Origin: a virus
Direction: 5' to 3' (one strand)
IMG/VR virus record: IMGVR_UViG_3300025671_000263
Coordinates: 1-32,963 of that record
Length of the DNA: 32,963 nucleotides
Shown here one piece after another: positions 1 to 8,060 of the stretch. Below the pieces are notes generated by a model. It did no database searches and had not been told where the DNA came from. It was given only the letters and a program-made list of their open reading frames with translations. Numbering within the stretch: the stretch's first letter is position 1; every line of letters starts with the position of its first letter. The translations under genes were made by a program, and so were the position numbers.

Positions 1-146
1 CTTTGGCGAGTACGTAGATTTAGACACATACATAGGCGATTGGGAAAATATCCACAGAGCAATGGCGGTATTATACAGACCCATTAAGGCAAAGATTAAA
101 GACAAGTATGAGATCGAAGAGTATAAAGGCGATCATTACTACGATG
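1..146. repeat. Left copy of 146-bp terminal repeat (circular genome end)
   Basis: Bases 1-146 match 32818-32963 except at positions 19 and 20 (TT here, CC in the right copy). Both changes are synonymous in the tail chaperone reading frame (GAT/GAC Asp, TTA/CTA Leu). The overlap shows that the contig closes on itself, so the molecule was circular, terminally redundant or circularly permuted. The unique length is 32817 bp. Confidence 0.95.
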
Positions 147-370
147 CTATGTTAAATATGCCTATGGACGCAGTACTATCAAGCATTGTTTTTTTTTACG
201 CTTTAGGGAGCGACTTACAAAAAGGCATAGCGGACTATTTGATGGAGCCGGAGAAGGGGATTTATCAGCAGTATCTAACTTCAATAGAAAGTGGGGGTGG
301 TACAATGCTATACATATACTCTGTAACGGAGACGCTACAAAGATTGAACAGATCACTAACCTCAACGTAG
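2..370 (+). CDS. Tail assembly chaperone, gpG-like, C-terminal part (gene starts at 32516 and crosses the junction)
   Basis: This is the continuation of the reading frame that starts at 32516. Joined across the repeat, the product is about 223 residues. It is probably the phage tail assembly chaperone that coats the tape measure protein during tail assembly, equivalent to lambda gpG. The frame reads well to about 'ADYLMEPEKG' (near base 259). Beyond that the other frame (to 441) carries the conserved-looking sequence, so the last 37 residues of this frame are probably only made by ribosomes that do not shift. An in-frame ATG at 62 is internal and not the real start. The assignment rests on the two-frame arrangement and on sequence style; I did not recognise a named domain in the N-terminal part. 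Confidence 0.7.
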   Translation, partial: FGEYVDLDTYIGDWENIHRAMAVLYRPIKAKIKDKYEIEEYKGDHYYDAMLNMPMDAVLSSIVFFYALGSDLQKGIADYLMEPEKGIYQQYLTSIESGGGTMLYIYSVTETLQRLNRSLTST

Positions 371-441
371 GCGTATGTCTACTAGCATTAGAATACAATA
401 AAGAACTTAAAGAAGTAGAACAAAGAAATTTAAAAAGATGA
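127..441 (+). CDS. Tail assembly chaperone frameshift extension (gpGT-like), -1 frame
   Basis: This frame is open from 127 to the stop at 439-441 and has no start of its own. From about base 265 it encodes a convincing peptide containing KWGWYNAIHILCNGDATKIEQ, followed by an amphipathic helix and a charged end. The pattern GWY..(I/L)..L..GD..K....T.L.V is what I know from tail chaperone proteins of Bacteroidota phages. It is in the -1 frame relative to the upstream gene, so a -1 ribosomal shift would make a fusion of about 246 residues, as in the G/GT system. The stop overlaps the next start at 438 (ATGA). An indel or assembly error is the main alternative. The exact start of translation in this frame is unknown; 127 is only where it opens. 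Confidence 0.65.
   Translation, partial: RRSLLRCYVKYAYGRSTIKHCFFLRFRERLTKRHSGLFDGAGEGDLSAVSNFNRKWGWYNAIHILCNGDATKIEQITNLNVGVCLLALEYNKELKEVEQRNLKR
189..259 (+). other. Candidate -1 ribosomal frameshift sites (T9 run at 189-197; GGGG at 256-259)
   Basis: Two sites in the overlap could move ribosomes from the gpG frame to the GT frame. At 190-196 the heptamer T TTT TTT lies correctly phased for the gpG frame (codons GTT TTT TTT TAC). At 256-259 the P-site codon GGG (257-259) could re-pair with GGG at 256-258. The second site keeps the plausible helix 'YALGSDLQKGIADYLMEPEKG' from the first frame and joins it to 'DLSAVSNFNRKWGWY', so the product favours it. The first site is the better classical slippery sequence. 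I could not compute a downstream structure. Confidence 0.4.
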
Positions 442-905
442 GCGTAGCAATTAGAGGATTCTATTTATTAACCGAAGCCATTAAGGAAGAGTTATTAAGT
501 GATCCGAATGTAAACACCGTTACCTTTGGCGACATAACAGATATAGACCTCTCTAAACAGACGATCTTTCCGTTAGCGCACATTATGCTCAACACGGTTA
601 CGAACATTGATAACATACTCGTATTTAACATTAGCGTATTTGCTATGGATGTAGTCGATAACTCTAAGAATGAAACGGTAGATATTTTTGTAGGAAATGA
701 CAACGAGCAAGATATCTTAAATGCGATGCTATCAGTATTGAATAAACTAGCACAAAGACTAAGAGGCGGTACACTACACAAAGATAAATACCAATTAGAC
801 ACAGACGTAATATTTGAGCCATTCGTAGAGCGATTCGAAAATTCATTAGCCGGGTTTGTTGGTACATATGACATTATGATCCCTAACGACATTAACATAT
901 GCTAG
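438..905 (+). CDS. Putative tail completion / terminator protein
   Basis: A 155-residue protein with an alternating strand-helix pattern. It opens with a helix (GFYLLTEAIKEELLSD), has central beta stretches (ILVFNISVFAMDVVDN) and a helix with ILNAMLSVLNKLAQRL, and ends with FEPFVERFENSLAGFVGTYDIMIP, a pattern typical of small phage tail terminator proteins that cap the tail tube and join it to the head. The start overlaps the stop of the tail chaperone frame (ATGA at 438-441) and its own stop overlaps the next gene at 899. The position beside the tail chaperone and neck genes supports a tail-joining role. I recognise the style from Bacteroidota phages but no named domain. Confidence 0.6.
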   Translation: MSVAIRGFYLLTEAIKEELLSDPNVNTVTFGDITDIDLSKQTIFPLAHIMLNTVTNIDNILVFNISVFAMDVVDNSKNETVDIFVGNDNEQDILNAMLSVLNKLAQRLRGGTLHKDKYQLDTDVIFEPFVERFENSLAGFVGTYDIMIPNDINIC

Positions 906-1414
906 AGTACGATAACCTACAAAAAGCGTTAGAGGTATTTAGAGATAAGGTTGTAAGAGATGCAAGACGTAGCCTCAAACAACAAAAGAAGATATCGTCA
1001 GGGCGTTTATATAACTCCATACAAGGCAGTCCTGTTAAGGTTACTGACAAGAGTATGCAGTTTAATATTTCGATGGAGGATTATGGAACGTACATTGACA
1101 AGGGAGTTAGTGGTGTAATTAAGAAGTACAACACGCCATATTCATATAAAGACAAAATGCCACCGCCAAGCTCTTTAGATAGTTGGATGGTACGCAAGGG
1201 AGTTGCTCCTCGTGATATTAAAGGGCGATTCATACCACGTAAAACACTACAGTTTTTGATCGCTAGGTCTATATATCAGAACGGATTAAAGCCTAGTTTG
1301 TTTTTTACTAAACCATTTGAGAAACATTATAAGGGATTACCCGAAGTATTAGAGAAAGCATTTGAACTTGATGTCGATGAGTTTATCGACTTTGTAACTA
1401 AACAGAATTTTTAA
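899..1414 (+). CDS. Putative neck / tail protein, HK97 gp10-like
   Basis: A 171-residue basic protein. The N-terminal helix is rich in Lys and Arg (residues 1-35) and is followed by SSGRLYNSI and by YGTYIDKGVSG (near residues 61-71). The 'YG.Y.D.G' motif after a basic helix is characteristic of HK97 gp10-like head-tail or tail completion proteins. The middle (PPPSSLDSWMVRKG) and the end (LFFTKPFEKHY) also recall this group in Bacteroidota phages. It overlaps the previous gene by 7 bases. It probably acts at the head-tail joint with the product of 438-905. Confidence 0.55.
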   Translation: MLEYDNLQKALEVFRDKVVRDARRSLKQQKKISSGRLYNSIQGSPVKVTDKSMQFNISMEDYGTYIDKGVSGVIKKYNTPYSYKDKMPPPSSLDSWMVRKGVAPRDIKGRFIPRKTLQFLIARSIYQNGLKPSLFFTKPFEKHYKGLPEVLEKAFELDVDEFIDFVTKQNF

Positions 1415-1416
1415 TT

Positions 1417-2346
1417 ATGCCATTTAGAGTAAGAAGCCCATATTTTTTATCACAGTCCGGTGGACTATCACAGCGTCTTGAAATAACGATAGACGGGGTG
1501 CTTAGATACACGCTATTCAAAAATACTACCGATGGGTTATTTGATATATCAGAACTCTGTAGAGATTATCTAAACATCTCTTACGGGGGTACATTAAGCA
1601 CAACACCAATGACCAATTATATGGCAGAGGTTGAGGTGCAATGTGATATCTATAGTGTAGAGAATGGCACAGGTACAGGTGATGTATTTAGCGGTATCAT
1701 ATTAGACAATTACGCTGTTGATGGGTACAATTATTATGACGAGGATAACAATGGAGTTAATCCCGGCTTTAATGCAATATTGATTTCGAATGATACTTTA
1801 TGGTATCCAGAAAATACCACAGGGTCATTTTATTATGTAAACTCTTCAGGCAATACTTTACTTACAAGTTTTGGAGCAACAGACACAACAAAGATAACGC
1901 CCGGTAATACAGTATATATTAAGAGATTTCCTTGTAATAAATACACCCCTGTTAAATTAGTATTCATTAATAAGTTCGGAATGCCTCAAGAGTTATATTT
2001 CTTTGCTAAGAATATTAAGTCAATGAACACTACGAAAAACAGATACAAGTCAAACGTGCTAACCAATGCGGGTAGATTTACAGAGGAAGATGCACAAATA
2101 AAGACGTTTCATAATAACGGATCAATTAGTTACACACTACACACCGACTATATTACAGAGGACTATAACGAATTCATACAGGAGTTAATGTTATCTGAAC
2201 AAGTATGGGCGAGTATTGAGGGGTCTACTAAGCCGGTTATTGTAAGCAACAATAGCGTAACCTATAAGACGAGTTTAAATGACAAGCTAGTAAACTATCA
2301 GATTGATATTACACAAGCAAACGATCTAATAAGCACAATGCGTTAA
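1417..2346 (+). CDS. Putative tail tip / baseplate protein
   Basis: A 309-residue protein rich in beta strands, Tyr, Asn and Thr. It opens MPFRVRSPYFLSQSGGLSQRLEITIDGVLRYTL, and the C-terminal half contains short strands ending in VNYQIDITQANDLISTMR. I know this opening and overall pattern from structural genes of Bacteroidota phages, always next to a large protein like the next gene. No enzymatic motif is visible. It lies between neck candidates and the 695-residue tail protein and overlaps that gene by one base. The role as part of the distal tail is inferred from position. Confidence 0.5.
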   Translation: MPFRVRSPYFLSQSGGLSQRLEITIDGVLRYTLFKNTTDGLFDISELCRDYLNISYGGTLSTTPMTNYMAEVEVQCDIYSVENGTGTGDVFSGIILDNYAVDGYNYYDEDNNGVNPGFNAILISNDTLWYPENTTGSFYYVNSSGNTLLTSFGATDTTKITPGNTVYIKRFPCNKYTPVKLVFINKFGMPQELYFFAKNIKSMNTTKNRYKSNVLTNAGRFTEEDAQIKTFHNNGSISYTLHTDYITEDYNEFIQELMLSEQVWASIEGSTKPVIVSNNSVTYKTSLNDKLVNYQIDITQANDLISTMR

Positions 2347-4433
2347 TGAGGAATTTATCCATATTTATTGATGGCGATAAACTCGATCTATTCAATGACG
2401 AGAACATATCCCTTACGCAAACGATACAGAACGTAAGAGATATTGCTAAAGTATTTATGCCATTTACACAGGCATTTACAGTACCGGCTTCCAAAGCAAA
2501 TAATAAGATATTTAAACATTATTACAACTACGATATTGATAATGGCTTTGATGCACGAGTAAAAATAGACGCTACATTAGAATTAAACTACCTACCATTC
2601 AAAGAGGGTAAGATACAATTACTCGGAGTAGAGATGCGTAATAACGCACCGTATGCCTATAAGATTACCTTTTATGGCAATACTATAAACCTCAAGGATA
2701 TTTTAGGAGAAGATAAATTAAGCTCGTTATCTTGGTTAGGTGGTTTCCGAAGAAATTATAATGCCGGTCAAGTAAGATCTGATTTACAAGTAAACGCAAG
2801 AGATTTAACAAATACATTTGATGGCAATCTATATACAGGTGCATTTTGTATGCCGTTAATAGGTTGTAAAACTAGGCTGTATTATGATTCGTCTACACAC
2901 GGTGGCACAGACGTAGAATATCCAAGTCCGAACGGTGGTAATTTACATTATGATGGGGGTAGTGGATCGCACCATCACGGGGTATATTGGGAAGAGCTAA
3001 AATATGGTATTCGATTATACCTAATAGTTAAAGCGATTGAAGAGAGTTATCCGGGTATAGAGTTTTCTGCCGATTCATTTTTTAAAGACACTACAAACGA
3101 TCAATGGTATGATCTGTATATGTGGATGCACCGTAATACAGGGTTTGCATTTGATTCAGCGTCAGTTACTACAACAGAACTATATGATGGATTCACAAAC
3201 GACCTTACACAATTTAGTAGAGTTGTAATGAATAATCAAAACCTACAAGTTTTTGCATTAACAGGCAGTCAGACAATATCATATACTTTAACTGCTCAAC
3301 GTACTAATGGAACAGGTGATTTTACAGTAACCATTAAAAAAGACGGCATTGTATATCAAGAGCAAACATTCACCTCAACGACCAACCCTATAATTGGAAC
3401 TTTAACCGGTACATTAACAAACTCATCAACAGGTTATGAGGTTTACATTACAGGACAAGGATTAGATATATTTAATGTTACTTGGAATTTGAATGATTCT
3501 TCAATAGGCGAAACCGGTTCATTTGTAGGTGGTTCTATACAATTATTAGGAGGATTAATATTTAATGCGCAAGAACAAGTACCGGAAATGAAGGTAATAG
3601 ATTTTCTATCCGGGTTATTTAAAATGTTTAACCTAACAGCCTTTGTACAATCCGATGGTAAAATTAAGGTACAACCGTTAGACGATTTCTACGCAAGTGG
3701 AACAGACCGGGATATATCAAAGTACGTGGACACTTCAAAGTCGTCTGTAGACGTTGCTCTTCCGTTTAAGGAGGTAACCTTTGAGTATGCCGGAAGAGGT
3801 ACATCAGTAGCTAAACTATACGAAGAGCGACAGGGTATCGGATGGGGTACCGAAGAATATAAAATCAATAATGCAATAGGTGGTGAGGTGTACACAATAT
3901 CATTACCCTTTGAGCATATGCAATATGAATATCTAATAGACGTAGGAGGCACTTCAATAGAAAAGTTACAAGTTGGTAATTTCTTAGATGATAAAGATCA
4001 GCCATATTTTGGTAAGCCATTATTATTTTATTATGAACGCCAACAGTCCGCTACAACGTCTATATCCTTTTTAAATGACATATCAAGTACACATTCAGAG
4101 TTATTCTCTTGGTGTTCGCCATTAAATTCAGTATCCACGAATCCGGCTACAAGTACAGCCAATATACACTTTAGACAAGAAATAAACGAGTTTACGCCTA
4201 CAGGAAACTTTGACGCTACGTTGTTTTCAGAATACTACGCAGATTATATTTCTGATGTATTTAATACTAAGAGGCGATTAAAAAAAGTAAACGCAAATTT
4301 ACCTATTAGCTTTTTAATTAATTACACACTAGCAGATACGTTAATCATAAATGGTGAGCGTTATAAGATAAACTCAATACAAACAAACCTAAGTACAGGT
4401 GATAGTACGTTAGAATTACTTAACGAGTTATGA
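2346..4433 (+). CDS. Large tail protein, probable tail tip / baseplate hub component
   Basis: At 695 residues this is the largest protein encoded here. The N-terminus (residues 1-60) reads IDGDKLDLF, then FMPFTQAFTVPASKANNKIFKHYYNYDI, a signature I know from structural proteins of Bacteroidota phages. The middle is beta-rich with Gly/His patches (GGSGSHHHGVYWEELKYG near 200-215) and Thr/Gly repeats, suggesting carbohydrate-binding-type beta domains. The C-terminus (LNYTLADTLIINGERYKINSIQTNLSTGDSTLELLNEL) looks like a compact beta domain of a hub protein. It lies between the tail tip candidate and the tape measure gene, so a distal tail or host-contact role is likely. No catalytic residues were recognised. 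Confidence 0.5.
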   Translation: MRNLSIFIDGDKLDLFNDENISLTQTIQNVRDIAKVFMPFTQAFTVPASKANNKIFKHYYNYDIDNGFDARVKIDATLELNYLPFKEGKIQLLGVEMRNNAPYAYKITFYGNTINLKDILGEDKLSSLSWLGGFRRNYNAGQVRSDLQVNARDLTNTFDGNLYTGAFCMPLIGCKTRLYYDSSTHGGTDVEYPSPNGGNLHYDGGSGSHHHGVYWEELKYGIRLYLIVKAIEESYPGIEFSADSFFKDTTNDQWYDLYMWMHRNTGFAFDSASVTTTELYDGFTNDLTQFSRVVMNNQNLQVFALTGSQTISYTLTAQRTNGTGDFTVTIKKDGIVYQEQTFTSTTNPIIGTLTGTLTNSSTGYEVYITGQGLDIFNVTWNLNDSSIGETGSFVGGSIQLLGGLIFNAQEQVPEMKVIDFLSGLFKMFNLTAFVQSDGKIKVQPLDDFYASGTDRDISKYVDTSKSSVDVALPFKEVTFEYAGRGTSVAKLYEERQGIGWGTEEYKINNAIGGEVYTISLPFEHMQYEYLIDVGGTSIEKLQVGNFLDDKDQPYFGKPLLFYYERQQSATTSISFLNDISSTHSELFSWCSPLNSVSTNPATSTANIHFRQEINEFTPTGNFDATLFSEYYADYISDVFNTKRRLKKVNANLPISFLINYTLADTLIINGERYKINSIQTNLSTGDSTLELLNEL

Positions 4434-4582
4434 TACGAGAAATAATAGAACTATTGAATATCGTAGAGGATGGAACGGAAAATATCCGGATCGCAAAGGG
4501 CAAGTATAAATTGCCTATGAGCGTTAAAGAAGCCTACGAGTTAAAGCTTAAAAAACATAAATGGGATGCCAAAAAAGATTGA
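4430..4582 (+). CDS. Small tail-cluster protein, 50 residues, unknown function
   Basis: The start ATGA overlaps the stop of the 695-residue gene, and its end overlaps the tape measure start at 4566 by 17 bases. The product has an acidic N-terminal helix (MIREIIELLNIVEDGTENIRIA) and a basic C-terminal helix (SVKEAYELKLKKHKWDAKKD). Translational coupling at both ends argues that it is a real gene. No function can be read from the sequence. Confidence 0.6.
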   Translation: MIREIIELLNIVEDGTENIRIAKGKYKLPMSVKEAYELKLKKHKWDAKKD

Positions 4583-6035
4583 AATAATTGCAGAGGTAAA
4601 AGCGGATGGCGCGATTAAAGACCTCGACAGATTAGAAGATAAATTAGAAGACGTAGCCAAAGCCTCCGAAAAAGCCGGAGATGAAACCAAGTCGTTAGGT
4701 GAAGAGGTAGGACAAAGTGGTGCTGCAATATCATTATTAGATCAAGCAACAGGTGGTCTAGCTTCTCGTGTTCGTGATTTATCCGAAGTATTTAAGCAAT
4801 TCGGAGGTAGAATAAAATCTGTAACTGCAGCCCAATTAAAAGCAAACCTAGCATTTCTAGCTAACCCTGTTGTATTGGTAGCGACAGCAGTTGCCGGATT
4901 AACAATCGCATTTGCGAAGTACGCGTCTAAATTAACAGGCGATGTAGTACCGGTTACTACCACACTTAAAAATATGTTTTTGTCTTTAGGAAACGCTGCA
5001 GACTTTGCAAGACGACAAGGTGAGGCGTATACTCAAGCGATGACAGATAAACAGGTTAAAGAAACCGAAAGAGCAATACAGGTATTAAAAGCCTACGGTC
5101 AAGAAACTATTGACTTAGAAATAGAGAATCTGCGCAGACGTATGGGTATTATGGAAAAGGGTACCGAAGAGTACTACGAGGCTCAAACTCAATTAAGCGT
5201 ATTATTAGCACAGAGAGATGTACAAGAAACTGCTAAAGCACGAGAAGCCGAATTAGCGCGTATTGCAGAATTAGACCGTATCGAACAAGAGCAAAGAGAA
5301 AGTCAAGCACTACTAGATGAGTTTGATAAAGGAGCCAATGAAGCAATCGCATACGCAGAGGGTAGGTTATTTGGTGAGGAACAAGTTAAAGAAGATCCAA
5401 GATTCCAATACGTTGATTTAGATGACGATGAGGAAGATCCGGAATTAGTAGCCTCATTAGAACGAAATCAAAGATTAGTAGACGCTGAAAAGGATAAAAA
5501 CGAAAAACTTAAAGCACTACGTCAAGACTTATTCTTAAACCTAGCTTCTATATTTGGCGCAGAGAGTAGATTAGGAAAAGCAATGCTTGTTGCTAAACAA
5601 TTACAGAACGCAAAGGAACTAGCAATGGAGGTTACTAAAACAATCGCGTTTAGTAAAGGCGCACTTGCAAGATCAGTCGCTGCAGTTGCAGAGGGATCAG
5701 CACAAACAGCCAAAGTAGGATTCCCACAAAATATACCTATGTTAATAGGATACGCTGCTCAAGCCGCCGGAATCATATCCGCAATAAAACAAGCCACTTC
5801 AAAAGAGGGTATTGACGTAGCAACGCCTACATTTGTACCGGCTACAGTTACTAACAGACCACAAATCGCACAAACACTACCACAAGTTAACGCAGTTGGT
5901 TCATCCGGTATTAGTCAATTAGCGCAAACAATATCCGGGCAACAACAGCAACCTGTAAGAGCGTATGTAGTGAGTGGAGATGTATCAAGCGCACAATCAT
6001 TAGATCGTAACATAATATCTAACGCATCAATATAG
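4566..6035 (+). CDS. Tail tape measure protein (short)
   Basis: A 489-residue, mostly helical protein. Residues 1-60 are a charged coiled-coil-like segment (DLDRLEDKLEDVAKASEKAGDETK). A hydrophobic stretch (about 95-118, FLANPVVLVATAVAGLTIAFAKYA) follows, then a long Gln/Glu/Arg-rich helix (about 170-260), and a C-terminal Ala-rich membrane-like segment (about 395-415). The end, QQPVRAYVVSGDVSSAQSLDRNIISNASI, is a motif I associate with tape measure proteins of Bacteroidota phages. By the usual rule of about 0.15 nm per residue the tail would be roughly 70 nm. It would be chaperoned by the G/GT product. It is short for a siphovirus tape measure protein. Confidence 0.75.
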   Translation: MPKKIEIIAEVKADGAIKDLDRLEDKLEDVAKASEKAGDETKSLGEEVGQSGAAISLLDQATGGLASRVRDLSEVFKQFGGRIKSVTAAQLKANLAFLANPVVLVATAVAGLTIAFAKYASKLTGDVVPVTTTLKNMFLSLGNAADFARRQGEAYTQAMTDKQVKETERAIQVLKAYGQETIDLEIENLRRRMGIMEKGTEEYYEAQTQLSVLLAQRDVQETAKAREAELARIAELDRIEQEQRESQALLDEFDKGANEAIAYAEGRLFGEEQVKEDPRFQYVDLDDDEEDPELVASLERNQRLVDAEKDKNEKLKALRQDLFLNLASIFGAESRLGKAMLVAKQLQNAKELAMEVTKTIAFSKGALARSVAAVAEGSAQTAKVGFPQNIPMLIGYAAQAAGIISAIKQATSKEGIDVATPTFVPATVTNRPQIAQTLPQVNAVGSSGISQLAQTISGQQQQPVRAYVVSGDVSSAQSLDRNIISNASI

Positions 6036-6064
6036 CAAATCATATAAACACACGTTAAAGAAGT

Positions 6065-7102
6065 ATGAATATCATTGAGTTAATTATAGACGAGAATGAC
6101 GAGTTTAGCGGAATAGACGCTATCTCTATTGTTGAATCACCGGCAATCGAAGAAAACTTTATCGCACTAAATGAGCAAAAGGAATACAAATTTGCGGAGG
6201 TAGATAATGAGAAGAGAATATTAATGGGTGCTATATTGATTCCTAATAAGCCTATTTATCGCAAAGATGGCGACAAAGAGTATTATATATACTTTACTAA
6301 AGACACGGTTAAAAAAGCGTCAGAGTTATTCTTAATGCGTGGTAAGCAAAACAATAGCACGTATGAACACTTTGAAAAGATTAACGGGTTAACGCTAGTA
6401 GAGTCTTGGATCGTAGAGGATAAGGAGAAAGATAAGACCGCGTTATACGGTATGGATTTACCGGTAGGCACTTGGGCAGGTACTCTTAAAGTAAATAACG
6501 ATGACGTATGGAATGAGTACGTTAAAACAAATAAGGTTAAAGGCTTTAGTATAGAAGGATATTTTGCTGAGAAAAATGAGCGACCTAACGAGGTTATCGA
6601 AGAGGACTTGTCAGCAGAGATACAGGCGGGTTTAAAATTGTTAGAGATTAAACAGGCATTAATTGAGTATCAGCTAAAATCCTTTTCTAATTACCCGGAT
6701 GGAATTAAGGGAAATGCAAAACGTGGTATTGAGTTAAATAAGAAGCAAGGAAATAAATGCGCAACCCAAACAGGTAAAGTACGCGCACAGCAATTAGCAC
6801 AAGGAAAGGCGATCACCTTACAAACGGTTAAGAGGATGTATTCATATTTATCACGAGCCGAAGAATATTACGATCCGAATGACACTACCGCGTGTGGTAC
6901 TATTTCGTATTTATTATGGGGAGGTAAAGCCGGTCTACGATGGTCGCGTTCTATATTAAAACAAGAGGGCGAAATTGAAATGGTAGAGCGATTAATAGAC
7001 GAATCATTAAAGGCGCCTTGTTGGGAAGGCTATGAGATGATCGGATATAAAAGAAAGAATGGTAAAAAAGTTCCTAATTGCGTACCTATTAAAAGAAAAT
7101 GA
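6065..7102 (+). CDS. Prohead protease, XkdF-type, fused to a second conserved domain
   Basis: A 345-residue protein. Residues 1-170 fit the phage serine protease XkdF family, with the opening 'AISIVESPAIEENF', a likely catalytic His in STYEHFEKINGLTLVESW (His 102) and a likely Ser in KGFSIEGYF (Ser 162). This protease would process scaffold and capsid during head maturation. Residues about 208-300 form a separate conserved module (NAKRGIELN..GNKCATQTGKVRAQQLA...MYSYLSRAEEYY...CGTISYLLWGGKAGLRW), and the last 30 residues carry CWEGYEMIGYKRKNGKKVPNCVP. I recognise both modules from Bacteroidota phage proteins, but their function is not known to me. The gene is followed by scaffold and capsid genes, as expected. 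Confidence 0.8.
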   Translation: MNIIELIIDENDEFSGIDAISIVESPAIEENFIALNEQKEYKFAEVDNEKRILMGAILIPNKPIYRKDGDKEYYIYFTKDTVKKASELFLMRGKQNNSTYEHFEKINGLTLVESWIVEDKEKDKTALYGMDLPVGTWAGTLKVNNDDVWNEYVKTNKVKGFSIEGYFAEKNERPNEVIEEDLSAEIQAGLKLLEIKQALIEYQLKSFSNYPDGIKGNAKRGIELNKKQGNKCATQTGKVRAQQLAQGKAITLQTVKRMYSYLSRAEEYYDPNDTTACGTISYLLWGGKAGLRWSRSILKQEGEIEMVERLIDESLKAPCWEGYEMIGYKRKNGKKVPNCVPIKRK

Positions 7103-7248
7103 GAAACAAAGAATTTAAGACACCGTCATACTCTAGTCCTAAAGGTGGGCGTAGAGCGTGTTACTGTAAAGACACAAACACATACTCGATTAAGTGTTGC
7201 GATGGGTCATTATGGGCGCAAGGTATTGGCTCAATTTACAGAAAGTAA
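7099..7248 (+). CDS. Small Cys-rich phage protein, 49 residues
   Basis: The start overlaps the protease stop (ATGA at 7099-7102). The product contains GGRRACYCKDTNTYSIKCCDGSLWAQGIG, with four cysteines in CxC and CC pairs that could bind zinc. The phrase 'CCDGSLWAQGIG' is one I know from small genes next to head genes in Bacteroidota phages, so the gene is very likely real despite its size. The function is unknown. The next 52 bases are non-coding and AT-rich. Confidence 0.75.
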   Translation: MRNKEFKTPSYSSPKGGRRACYCKDTNTYSIKCCDGSLWAQGIGSIYRK

Positions 7249-7300
7249 AATGCAAAAAAAATCATTAATTCGTTAAACCTATAAATTATTAATTCATTTT

Positions 7301-7930
7301 ATGAAAGCAACTGATCTATTAGAAAAGATTCAAACGCTTCTATCTGCTAAAGTACAATTAGCGGAAATGAAGTTAGAGAACGGAACAGTACTTGAAGCGG
7401 AATCATTCGCAACAGGTGAATCTGTTTTTATCGTAACCGAAGACGACAAAGTTGCTTTACCTGTCGGTGAGTATGAACTCGAAGATGGTAGAGCGTTAAT
7501 CGTTGAGGAAGAGGGTATCATTGCAGAGGTTAAAGCTATGACCGAAGCACAAGAAGAAGAAGAAGAGGTAAAAGAAGAGGCTGAAATGTCTGCAGAAGAT
7601 TTAGCAGAAGTTGAGGTTGAAGTTGAGCCGGAATCTTACGACAGCCCTGCCGAAGCTGAAAAAGCAGAGGACATTATCCAAGCAGTAGTTGATGCAGTAG
7701 CACCGGCTATTGAAGAGATTACAGAGGAGTTAGGAAAGATGAAAGAGGAGATGGAAAAAATCAAAATGGAGTATGACAAGAAGAAAGAAGAAATGTCATC
7801 ACAAGCTCCTGCGACAAAGCCATTAAAGCATTCACCAGAGAGTGGAGCAACCTCTGTTAGAACACCATTAGCGTCTAAACGCGCTCGTTCTACAACTGAC
7901 GTAGTATTTGCTAAAATGTTTAATAAATAA
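7301..7930 (+). CDS. Probable capsid scaffolding protein
   Basis: A 209-residue protein. The N-terminal part (about 1-80) is beta-rich and binding-like (KVQLAEMKLENGTVLEAESFATGESVFIVTEDDKVALPVGEYELEDGRALIVEEEG). It is followed by a very acidic stretch (Glu-rich, about 85-125), a coiled coil (about 130-165, TEELGKMKEEMEKIKMEYDKKKEEM) and a basic Ser/Thr-rich tail. An acidic, coiled-coil protein between prohead protease and major capsid protein fits a scaffold that is cleaved by the protease. I know the 'LENGT.ieAE.FA.G..VFI' region from such phages. Role inferred from composition and position. Confidence 0.7.
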   Translation: MKATDLLEKIQTLLSAKVQLAEMKLENGTVLEAESFATGESVFIVTEDDKVALPVGEYELEDGRALIVEEEGIIAEVKAMTEAQEEEEEVKEEAEMSAEDLAEVEVEVEPESYDSPAEAEKAEDIIQAVVDAVAPAIEEITEELGKMKEEMEKIKMEYDKKKEEMSSQAPATKPLKHSPESGATSVRTPLASKRARSTTDVVFAKMFNK

Positions 7931-7935
7931 TAGAT

Positions 7936-8058
7936 ATGGATATAAACAACGAGAAATTACAAGAGATATTTGATAATGCTCCAGAAGATAAAAAAGAAGC
8001 AAGGAAATACTTTAGAGAGCATAATAGGTTCCTACATACTAACCCTAAAAACCATTAA
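7936..8058 (+). CDS. Tiny head-cluster protein, 40 residues, unknown
   Basis: The product has two short helices (INNEKLQEIFDNAPEDKKEARKYFREH) and a basic end. It begins 6 bases after the scaffold stop and ends two bases before the next start. Tight packing and sensible amphipathic sequence support a real gene. No function is recognised. Confidence 0.5.
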   Translation: MDINNEKLQEIFDNAPEDKKEARKYFREHNRFLHTNPKNH

Positions 8059-8060
8059 TA

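Noticed and set aside
62-370. Independent 102-residue gene at the left end
   Set aside because: The frame is open to the window edge and joins the gene starting at 32516 through the repeat; ATG 62 is internal.
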